Assembly (NCBI GenBank): GCA_017646305.1
Contig: JAGCMR010000295.1
Span: 1 to 5,106 of the forward strand
Length of the DNA: 5,106 nucleotides
Reading direction: 5' to 3'
Origin: Spirochaetaceae bacterium
GTDB taxonomy: Bacteria; Spirochaetota; Spirochaetia; Treponematales; Treponemataceae
Shown: positions 1 to 5,061 of the stretch, piece by piece
How the letters are laid out: every line of letters begins with the position of its first letter
How positions within the stretch are numbered: position 1 is the stretch's first letter
The notes under the pieces: model-generated
Seen by the model: the letters and a program-made list of their open reading frames with translations, nothing else
What the model was told of the DNA's origin: nothing
Database searches by the model: none
Position numbers and translations under genes: made by a program

Positions 1-183
1 CCTCCATGGAATTGTTTTCGGACAACTTCCCTGCTGTCCGTTGCAAGTTTACACTACAAGGCTACATTAGTGATAACTTACGGTGAAAATGTATGGTTGG
101 ATCCTTCAACGAAGCTGTCCTTCCATACAACTCTTCATAAAAAATATCGGTTGAATTGCATTTTTCTTGAGGATAAATTATAG
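1..183 (+). CDS. Possible 3' end of an unrecognised gene (5' end outside window)
   Basis: One plus-strand frame is open from base 1 to a TAG at 181-183, about 60 codons, and contains no ATG, so the start would lie upstream of the window. The predicted tail includes YGENVWLDPSTKLSF and ends IFLEDKL. I do not recognise the family. In favour of a real gene, the GAGGA that could serve the next gene lies within its last codons and the gap to that gene is only 6 nt, as in tightly packed operons. Against it, 60 open codons can occur by chance in AT-rich DNA, and another frame (stop TGA at 84-86, reading MELFSDNFPAVRCKF from base 6) is also open from the left edge and looks protein-like. If that second frame is the real gene, 87-189 is a short leader instead. 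The minus strand shows no convincing frame here. Confidence 0.42.
   Translation, partial: PPWNCFRTTSLLSVASLHYKATLVITYGENVWLDPSTKLSFHTTLHKKYRLNCIFLEDKL
90..129 (+). other. Potential three-way-junction RNA fold before the methyltransferase gene
   Basis: TGTATG (90-95) pairs with CATACA (124-129). Inside this stem, GTTG (96-99) pairs with CAAC (107-110) around a 7-nt loop, and GAAG (111-114) pairs with CTTC (120-123) around a 5-nt loop. The three helices abut with no unpaired base at the junction. No T-tract follows, so it is not an intrinsic terminator. The stems are short and may be coincidental, and the segment may be coding. I know of no RNA family that it matches. Confidence 0.2.
169..173 (+). 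promoter_or_regulatory. Candidate Shine-Dalgarno site with unusually long spacing
   Basis: GAGGA at 169-173 is the only recognisable Shine-Dalgarno-like sequence before the methyltransferase ATG at 190. It leaves 16 nt to the start, much more than the usual 5-9. An in-frame TAG at 181-183 rules out an earlier start, and the first cysteine pair (residues 6 and 9) argues against a later one. Initiation may therefore be weak, or coupled to a gene ending at 183. Confidence 0.35.
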
Positions 184-189
184 TTTTGT

Positions 190-984
190 ATGCTTTTTTC
201 CCCATGTAAATTTTGTGGTTGTGACACTGTTTTTTCTTTTTTAATTACAAGAAAAAAACGGAGTATTGAATATTTTCGTTGTGATAATTGTAAGGCTATT
301 TCATTGTCTGATAAGGAATTTTTGTCTACAAGTCAGCAACTTCACAGATATAGTCAACACAATAATTTTTTGACGGATTTAGGATATGCTCAATTTCTTG
401 GAGATTTTTTACTGAATACTTTTACCTTTCTTCCGAACTTTACACTTTCAAGAATTTTAGATTACGGAAGTGGACCAAATCCAGCCTTGGTGGAATTATT
501 AGGCTTAGTTTCTCAACAGCAAAGAAGTGGTAAATCCACCTGGGAGGATTGTGAATTTAAAGAAATTTCAAGCTTGGATTCTTATGTGGATTATTTAGCC
601 CACAAGCTTCCATTTTTGCCTTCTATGAATGATATTGGCGGCTGGGATCCTTTTTTTGCTCCTGATGGTATTAAGGTTCAGGTACCCTTAGTTTTGTGTC
701 TAGAAGTGGCAGAGCATTTTGAAAAACCTTGGGATGGTTTTGCTGGTTTGGCAGAATGTTGCTGTGTTGGAGGTTATGTTGCTGTGGGAACCCTTCAGAT
801 TCCAGATACGATGGTAACAATAGAGGATTTTAATAAATGGTGGTATAAAGATGACAGAACCCATGTGTCATTTTATACGGAAAAGGCCATGGAAGCCTGT
901 GGAAAAAAATGTGGATTGCAGTATCTAGGAAAGGCATCTCCTAGAATCTTTATGTTTAAGAAACTAGAAGATGCCCCCCACTAA
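190..984 (+). CDS. Class I SAM-dependent methyltransferase with N-terminal zinc-ribbon-like segment
   Basis: This 264-aa protein is probably a cytosolic methyltransferase of the Methyltransf_23-like group; its substrate cannot be read from the sequence. Two CxxC pairs (C6/C9 and C31/C34) form a likely zinc ribbon. The SAM-binding motif I is ILDYGSGPNPAL (89-100). DPFFAPD (153-159) follows, and LCLEVAEHF (169-177) matches the acidic post-motif region. WWYKDDRTHVSFYTEKAM (217-234) is typical of this group. Relatives usually go from motif I to the DPFFAPD-type segment in roughly 15-20 residues; here about 50 intervene, so residues about 107-150 look like an insertion, with no stop or frame break. 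There is no signal peptide or membrane segment. The start at 190 is fixed by an in-frame stop at 181-183. The gene ends 3 nt from the convergent rdgB stop with no terminator hairpin between. The methyltransferase fold is secure; a role in small-molecule, sugar, RNA or protein methylation is open. Confidence 0.88.
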   Translation: MLFSPCKFCGCDTVFSFLITRKKRSIEYFRCDNCKAISLSDKEFLSTSQQLHRYSQHNNFLTDLGYAQFLGDFLLNTFTFLPNFTLSRILDYGSGPNPALVELLGLVSQQQRSGKSTWEDCEFKEISSLDSYVDYLAHKLPFLPSMNDIGGWDPFFAPDGIKVQVPLVLCLEVAEHFEKPWDGFAGLAECCCVGGYVAVGTLQIPDTMVTIEDFNKWWYKDDRTHVSFYTEKAMEACGKKCGLQYLGKASPRIFMFKKLEDAPH

Positions 985-987
985 AAA

Positions 988-1659
988 TTAATTATTTGAG
1001 GATGGAGACAGAGACAGGAGAATCTGGTGCAATCCTCGGGCAGCCTTTCCACGGTGAGAAAGGGCATTTTTTTCTTGTGCAGAAAGCTGAGCAATGGTTT
1101 TGTCTGTTCCTGCAAGAATAACTATTGGATCATAGCCAAAGCCGCCTGTACCTCGGGAAAGATCTAGGCTCTGGATGAGGCTACCTTCCATTGTTTCTTG
1201 GGCGGAATAAAATCGCTGTGGCCCTAGATATAAAACCATAGCACAAACATAACGACAACTGCGTGGATTTTCTGGTAAAGCCATTCCTTGGGAGGTAAGC
1301 TCTTTAATGGCAAAATCTGTTTCTTGAATCAAGAATTGATTTTGCTCCTCTTGGCTTGGCTTTGTGCCATCGGGTCTGCCTTTTGGAAAATCCTTGCCTC
1401 CGTAACGGGCTGAATAAATTCCAGGAATTCCCTTGAGTATGTCTACGCAAATGCCAGAATCATCGGCTAATACAGGTTGACGAACAATGTTCCACAGGGC
1501 TTGAGCTTTTATGAGGCTATTTTCCCAAAAGGTTGAACCTGTTTCTTCTGGATCAAATGGGATACCTTCTTCTGATGGAATTACCAACTCAAATTCTGGA
1601 AACAGAGCTTGCATTTCCTGTTTTTTGTGTAAATTTCCTGATGCAAAGTAAATTTTCAT
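988..1659 (-). CDS. rdgB: RdgB/HAM1 family dITP/XTP pyrophosphatase
   Basis: This 223-aa enzyme should hydrolyse non-canonical purine nucleoside triphosphates (dITP, ITP, XTP) to the monophosphate plus pyrophosphate, cleansing the cytosolic nucleotide pool. Family hallmarks are in order: SGNLHK (7-12) at the N-terminus, FWENSLIKA (44-52), the catalytic LADDSGICVD (64-73) with D66/D67, GIPGIYSARY (77-86), GGFGYDP (172-178) for base recognition and SHRGKAA (201-207). It is about 25 residues longer than the E. coli enzyme (197 aa), mostly because of a charged stretch around residues 87-130. The ATG at 1659 follows an AGGA (1669-1666 on the minus strand) at 6-nt spacing. It begins 15 nt after the stop of the regulator-like gene, so the two are probably co-transcribed, which would place rdgB under the sigma-54 promoter unless it has an internal promoter that I cannot see. 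It converges on the methyltransferase gene with a 3-nt gap. Confidence 0.96.
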   Translation of the reverse strand: MKIYFASGNLHKKQEMQALFPEFELVIPSEEGIPFDPEETGSTFWENSLIKAQALWNIVRQPVLADDSGICVDILKGIPGIYSARYGGKDFPKGRPDGTKPSQEEQNQFLIQETDFAIKELTSQGMALPENPRSCRYVCAMVLYLGPQRFYSAQETMEGSLIQSLDLSRGTGGFGYDPIVILAGTDKTIAQLSAQEKNALSHRGKAARGLHQILLSLSPSSNN

Positions 1660-1674
1660 AATTTATCCTATCAT

Positions 1675-2556
1675 TTACTCCTTTTTTAGGTCAAGAAGCT
1701 CACGAATTTGATCAATGGACTTACCTGCACCAGCTAAAATTCGCCGTACACTTCCTTCAGGAAGGTTTAAAACATCTTCTACCATCTTATTTGATGGTTT
1801 TAAGTTAAATGTTTTGTGCCTGTGTCTTAAATACTCTAGCTTTTTCTTTTGGTTTTCATATTTTCTAGAGATTACATCATATTGGTAGCTTTCTTCTGCC
1901 ATATTTGATAATTCCATAGCATATTGTTGGCAAATGATATAAGACATGTTTACCCGATTTTCTAAGTGCTTGTGAATTTCTAGCTTATCTCTCATCTTTT
2001 CTTCAATCACCTTAAGATAATGATCAAATTCCTTTGTGGAGATGCCCGTGAGGGTAGGAATTGTTTCTGCAACCTCATTAGTAAGCAAGTAATACGACTT
2101 TAATGATAAAACCAAAAGTGTAATTGCTTGTTTTTTTGTTAATGGTTCCTTCAAGTTGATGTTCTTATCATCAGATGAGTTGTAATCTGGTGGTAGTTCA
2201 CATACCGTGACTTTTTTTTCATTTGGTTCTGTATAATCCAAGTACTGTTGAGTATCAAGGATATTTTGGAAGTATTGCTGTTTTATATTTAGCCGCTTCC
2301 AGCTTTTATATCTTAGCCGTACAATGGAAGTGTAGTAGGTAAGAAATGTAGAGCCAGAATTTTTATAATTATCTAGCATCTTTGGAATGTGGGGATGGAT
2401 CCAGATGAGAAAATTACTGATTTCATCTTCTGGTAATTGTTCCATACAATAATACCTGGGCGACTTGAAAATTTCAGCTAAGAGGTGGGATACTGCCTCC
2501 TCCTTTGAAATTTCCTGGTTTTTAAAACGCACATAAATTTTGTTGACAAATAGCAT
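1675..2556 (-). CDS. Uncharacterised sigma-factor-like/HTH regulator, spirochaete type
   Basis: I cannot assign this to a named family. It is a soluble, Lys/Asn/Tyr-rich protein of 293 aa with no signal peptide or membrane helix. (Numbers count from the upstream ATG at 2562; subtract 2 for the preferred start.) Residues about 40-90, including FLIWIHPHIPKMLDNY and an aromatic/basic segment (YYTSIVRLRYKSWKR), resemble the helical core of sigma-70 region 2. Residues about 141-195 are helical and could be region-4-like, with a possible turn at LTGISTKEF. The C-terminus has a likely helix-turn-helix, KPSNKMVEDVLNLPEGSVRR (255-274), patterned like the 'PTN-x-EIA-x-x-LGIPKGTV' type. A Lys/Glu-rich helix (232-250) may be coiled coil. 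The start is placed at 2556 because AAGGAGG lies 7 nt upstream of it, but only 1 nt upstream of the in-frame ATG at 2562. The gene is AT-richer than the peptidase and phosphoesterase genes, is first in an operon with rdgB, and is preceded by a sigma-54 promoter. Alternative: a non-sigma DNA- or RNA-binding protein. Confidence 0.85.
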   Translation of the reverse strand: MLFVNKIYVRFKNQEISKEEAVSHLLAEIFKSPRYYCMEQLPEDEISNFLIWIHPHIPKMLDNYKNSGSTFLTYYTSIVRLRYKSWKRLNIKQQYFQNILDTQQYLDYTEPNEKKVTVCELPPDYNSSDDKNINLKEPLTKKQAITLLVLSLKSYYLLTNEVAETIPTLTGISTKEFDHYLKVIEEKMRDKLEIHKHLENRVNMSYIICQQYAMELSNMAEESYQYDVISRKYENQKKKLEYLRHRHKTFNLKPSNKMVEDVLNLPEGSVRRILAGAGKSIDQIRELLDLKKE

Positions 2557-2563
2557 ACACATG

Positions 2564-2570
2564 CCTCCTT
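2564..2570 (-). promoter_or_regulatory. Strong Shine-Dalgarno site that decides the start codon
   Basis: The minus strand reads AAGGAGG at 2570-2564, a full anti-SD match. It lies 1 nt from the ATG at 2562 and 7 nt from the in-frame ATG at 2556. The latter spacing is optimal, so 2556 is the better start for the regulator-like gene. Confidence 0.85.
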
Positions 2571-2588
2571 ACTTGATGTTAAATTTAG

Positions 2589-2605
2589 TGCAAGAATCGT
2601 GCCAA
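2589..2605 (-). promoter_or_regulatory. Sigma-54 (RpoN) -24/-12 promoter of the regulator-rdgB operon
   Basis: The minus strand reads TTGGCACGATTCTTGCA from 2605 to 2589. It matches the sigma-54 consensus YTGGCACG-N4-TTGCW at every specified position, including the invariant GG (2603-2602) and GC (2591-2590) with the required 10-nt spacing. Counting 12 nt from the -12 C places the transcription start near 2578. This gives a short leader of about 22 nt that contains the AAGGAGG site and leads to the ATG at 2556. Sigma-54 holoenzyme needs an AAA+ enhancer-binding protein, so the operon is probably switched by a signal-responsive activator. No competing sigma-70 promoter stands out above the A/T background. 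Confidence 0.85.
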
Positions 2606-2610
2606 CTTAA

Positions 2611-2760
2611 AATAGTGTATAAAATTAGAATATTTTGATTTTTTTGTAGGGATTTTTAGAGTATTTTTATTTAAAAGAATTTATTTTTATTTATTTTATT
2701 CTAAAAAAAATTATAAATATTTAAAATAAAAATTTTTATAAATTTTTTTAGAACTTTTTA
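2611..2760. other. Extremely AT-rich intergenic stretch with phased A/T tracts
   Basis: Only about 14 of these 150 bases are G or C, and 2678-2750 contains a single C (2701). Homopolymer tracts of 4-8 bases are centred near 2655, 2666, 2674, 2686, 2695, 2706 and 2724, mostly 9-12 bases or a double step apart. This is close to helical phasing and suggests intrinsic curvature. The stretch lies at about -33 to -182 relative to the predicted sigma-54 start, where activator-binding sites and bends are expected. No gene is visible in it on either strand. Confidence 0.55.
2662..2693. repeat. 12-bp direct repeat with 20-bp period upstream of the sigma-54 promoter
   Basis: TATTTTTATTTA occurs at 2662-2673 and again, exactly, at 2682-2693. 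The copies are one 20-bp step apart, roughly two helical turns, so they face the same side of the DNA. They fall at about -84 to -115 from the predicted start, the usual range for enhancer-binding-protein sites. Because the units are pure A/T in an A/T-rich background, chance is a serious alternative. Confidence 0.35.
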
Positions 2761-2763
2761 AAC

Positions 2764-2803
2764 AAAAAAAAGATTCAAAGAAAAAACTTTGAATCTTTTT
2801 TTT
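2764..2803 (-). terminator. Intrinsic terminator of the M24-NrnA operon, structurally bidirectional
   Basis: AGATTCAAAG (2771-2780) and CTTTGAATCT (2787-2796) form a perfect 10-bp stem around a 6-nt loop. The stem is flanked by A7 (2764-2770) and T7 (2797-2803), which could extend the pairing to 17 bp. On the minus strand the hairpin begins almost immediately after the phosphoesterase stop codon (2806-2808) and is followed by a U-tract, so it ends that operon and shields the sigma-54 promoter from readthrough. It also has a T-tract on the plus strand, but no plus-strand gene approaches it. Confidence 0.93.
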
Positions 2804-2805
2804 GC

Positions 2806-3804
2806 TTACTTTAAGGCTTGTTCAAATGATGCTAGAAGTTTTGGGGTTAATTCTTCTATGGTACCTGGTGTACTACAGCCTGCAGCGTTTTTATGGCCTC
2901 CACCGCCAAAATTTGCTGCGACAGAACTTACATCTACTTCGTCCTTGGAACGAAGACCCATAGTGCAGGTTTGTTCTGTTTCTTGACGAAGGAATACAAC
3001 GACTTCAACTCCTGCACAAGACAAAAGCAGCTGATAAAGACTATCAGAATCCCTTCCTTCACCACCATAACGCCGAGTATCTTCTTGGGTTTCGTAGGTA
3101 ATAATAAGTTTTCCATCGAAATATTGCGTGGCTCGTTCCAGCAATACTCCTAATAACTTTCTGGTGGAAAAAGGTTTTCCACTTGTCATGGTATCATAGG
3201 TGGTACGAGGACTTACACCTGCTTTAACCATACGAGCGGCTGCCATAAAGATATCACTGGAATTTTCTTCTAGGAAACGGAAATAACCTGTATCTGTAGA
3301 TAGTCCAAAGAAAAGGACCTGTGCTGTTTCTTTATCTAAAGGGCCGATTAATTTTTCGTATAGCTGCTGAACGAGATATGATGTTGCAGGTGAAGTTGGT
3401 TCAATGATATAGGCCTGGGATTCTGGAGATGAAGTTTTGTGATGGTCTATGAAAAAAGTAGGAAGGGTCGACATATCCGTAATAAGGGTATCTTGTGAAA
3501 AGATTTCACCAATCCGCTTAAATTCTCCACAATCTACGATGATTAGGGCTGTTTTTTTTCCTGTTTGGAGCAGGGTAGCCTGTCGTCCGAAAAATTTTTC
3601 ATAATCCTTGATTTCAGTACGCTTGAAAGGGCCTGCTGAAATCAGCTGATAGGTTTTTCCCATTTTTTTCAGAATAGCTGCAATCCCCAAGGATGAGGCA
3701 ATACAATCTCCATCAGGTTCCTTGTGTCCCACAACAATGAAACTGTCGTAAGATTGCACAAAGTCCTTGAATTGTTGTGCCTGTTCATCTGTTATTATTT
3801 TCAT
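2806..3804 (-). CDS. nrnA: DHH/DHHA1 phosphoesterase, NrnA-type oligoribonuclease / pAp phosphatase
   Basis: This 332-aa cytosolic Mn-dependent phosphoesterase has the size and domain order of NrnA, which degrades 2-5-nt RNA fragments and dephosphorylates 3'-phosphoadenosine 5'-phosphate (pAp). The N-terminal DHH domain shows GHKEPDGDCIAS (26-37; H27, D31, D33), VDCGEFKRIG (90-99; D91), FIDHHKT (118-124; the DHH signature) and GLSTDTGYFRF (167-177; D171). The C-terminal DHHA1 domain carries GLRSKDEVDVSSVA (283-296) and GGGGHKNAAG (300-309), the substrate-binding glycine loop. All the expected metal and substrate residues are present. The ATG at 3804 overlaps the TGA of the upstream peptidase gene as ATGA and has GAGGA (3815-3811) at 6-nt spacing, which points to translational coupling. 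A terminator follows directly. The pAp versus nano-RNA preference, or a cyclic-dinucleotide role as in GdpP/DhhP relatives, cannot be settled from motifs; there are no membrane or PAS/GGDEF domains, so GdpP itself is excluded. Confidence 0.92.
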   Translation of the reverse strand: MKIITDEQAQQFKDFVQSYDSFIVVGHKEPDGDCIASSLGIAAILKKMGKTYQLISAGPFKRTEIKDYEKFFGRQATLLQTGKKTALIIVDCGEFKRIGEIFSQDTLITDMSTLPTFFIDHHKTSSPESQAYIIEPTSPATSYLVQQLYEKLIGPLDKETAQVLFFGLSTDTGYFRFLEENSSDIFMAAARMVKAGVSPRTTYDTMTSGKPFSTRKLLGVLLERATQYFDGKLIITYETQEDTRRYGGEGRDSDSLYQLLLSCAGVEVVVFLRQETEQTCTMGLRSKDEVDVSSVAANFGGGGHKNAAGCSTPGTIEELTPKLLASFEQALK

Positions 3805-5057
3805 ACTATATCCTCAGTTGTAAGAATTCTTTGCTGTGGAATAGAGTGTAAACCCAGCTTACCTTGATTAAATTTTTTCCCAGATACAATGGGCATTCCT
3901 GATTCGTCAATGTAAATATCGATTTCAGTTCTCATGCCAAAATCTTGTCCATAGATTCCAGGCTCCACAGAGAAGCTACTACCAGGAAGAATCTGTCTAT
4001 AATCTGGAAATTCACTTCCATCAAGGTTTACACCGCTACCATGAACTTCTGAATCAATTCCATGGCCAGTTCGGTGTTTGATGTAGCACCCATATCCAGC
4101 CTTTTCGATAATGGAACGAACTTGCAGGTCTAATTCTGCACCAGTAGGACGAATTCCCTTTGCTGTAGCTTCTGTAATTGCTGTTGCAACAGAATCTCGA
4201 GCTTGGCACAAAACAGCAAATCGCTTCTGGGCTTCTTCAGGTACTGTGGGGCCAAAAACTCCTACCCAAGAAATATCTGCATAGGCTGGAACTGTAGCAG
4301 AAACACCACCTTGGCCATCGTCAGCCAATCGTTCCTTGGCCCAAATATCCAATTGGATAATATCACCTTCTTCGGCTACCTTGCCTCCGTCTTCTGGAAC
4401 TTCGTAGTGGGGGTCTCCACTATGGGCTCCAAAGGCCACAACGGGACTGTGGTTCGTAGTAAGCTTATACTTAAAAAATTGTTCCAAAATAAAGATTTGA
4501 ACTGCTCTCTCGTTTAAGGGCTCCTTTGAACGATAATGCTGGCAGATAAAATCCCAGGTGTCATAAATAATTTTATAGAGCAATGCAGCGGAGCGTTCCT
4601 GGCTTTGAATACTTGCTGCAGAAAGAATTCCCTTGTAACGCTGTAAAAGCTTTGCCGCACTTGTAATTTTAATTCCCTCTTGTTGAAGGAGGGTAATAAA
4701 ACCACCATCAGCAGTGGAGATAACTGGCAAATCAGGATCCCACAAAAGTGCTAAGGTTTTGTCCTTATACTGGGAGAGGGCAGTCTTTAATTCTTGCTGA
4801 GAGGAATAGTAAATCTTTTTTTCTCCCGGAAGTGAATCCAGTGCGTGGGGTTCAATTTTATGAAGAATCTTTATTGGTTCCCCTGTGGGTGGTACAATAT
4901 AAATCCACCGTCGGGTGGTCATGCCATCAATAGGTAATTGAAGCAGGTCTTTTGTAAGATTGTCTCGGCCTGCATAATCAGTAAAGAGCCAGCCGTCCAA
5001 AGTGGAAACAGCTGACTCTTGCTGTGAGACAACTTGTATTTTTTCAAGACAAGTCAT
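3801..5057 (-). CDS. M24-family metallopeptidase, Xaa-Pro aminopeptidase-like
   Basis: This 418-aa cytosolic dinuclear-metal peptidase probably removes N-terminal residues preceding proline. An N-terminal creatinase-like domain covers about 1-145, with DGWLFTDYAGRDN (21-33) and TRRWIYIVPPTGEPIKILHK (48-67). The C-terminal pita-bread catalytic domain has GDPHY (214-218; H217), metal ligands D237 (IIQLDIWAK) and D261 (YADISWVG), H332 (RTGHGID), H339, E365 (SVEPGIY) and E378 (MRTEIDIYI). All five metal ligands (D237, D261, H332, E365, E378) and both accessory histidines are present, so it should be active. The D237-D261 spacing (24) is longer than the 11 of classical aminopeptidase P; the subgroup with 'LDxWAK...YxDITWVG' has a longer loop, and this one (ADDGQGGVSATV) looks longer still. 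No signal peptide is seen. The ATG at 5057 follows the preceding stop by 4 nt, with only a weak GGAG/GGA upstream. The gene overlaps nrnA by 4 nt and is probably in one operon with it. Strict prolidase or aminopeptidase specificity is undetermined. Confidence 0.92.
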   Translation of the reverse strand: MTCLEKIQVVSQQESAVSTLDGWLFTDYAGRDNLTKDLLQLPIDGMTTRRWIYIVPPTGEPIKILHKIEPHALDSLPGEKKIYYSSQQELKTALSQYKDKTLALLWDPDLPVISTADGGFITLLQQEGIKITSAAKLLQRYKGILSAASIQSQERSAALLYKIIYDTWDFICQHYRSKEPLNERAVQIFILEQFFKYKLTTNHSPVVAFGAHSGDPHYEVPEDGGKVAEEGDIIQLDIWAKERLADDGQGGVSATVPAYADISWVGVFGPTVPEEAQKRFAVLCQARDSVATAITEATAKGIRPTGAELDLQVRSIIEKAGYGCYIKHRTGHGIDSEVHGSGVNLDGSEFPDYRQILPGSSFSVEPGIYGQDFGMRTEIDIYIDESGMPIVSGKKFNQGKLGLHSIPQQRILTTEDIV

Positions 5058-5061
5058 GTGT

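Noticed and set aside
1345..1372. Second sigma-54-like TTGGC...TGC element inside rdgB, plus strand
   Set aside because: The GG-to-GC spacing is wrong (not 10 nt), it lies inside a coding region, and no suitably placed gene start follows.
2726..2739. Perfect 14-bp palindrome ATAAAAATTTTTAT as an operator
   Set aside because: Pure A/T palindromes are expected by chance in this composition, and nothing else marks the site.
2611..2760. Sigma-70 promoters for the regulator operon
   Set aside because: TATAAT-like hexamers are unavoidable in nearly pure A/T sequence, and none is paired with a good TTGACA at 16-18 nt. The sigma-54 element is far more specific.
2761..2803. AT-rich region plus hairpin as a replication origin
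   Set aside because: No DnaA-box cluster (TTATNCACA) is present, and the hairpin is explained as an intrinsic terminator directly after a stop codon.
2789..3153. Plus-strand open frames opposite the phosphoesterase gene
   Set aside because: They lie wholly or largely antisense to a gene with intact DHH and DHHA1 motifs, have no convincing Shine-Dalgarno site and no recognisable domain.
4203..4933. Open frames on either strand overlapping the M24 peptidase gene
   Set aside because: The M24 frame has all its metal ligands in order; the overlapping frames are shadows without motifs or translation signals.
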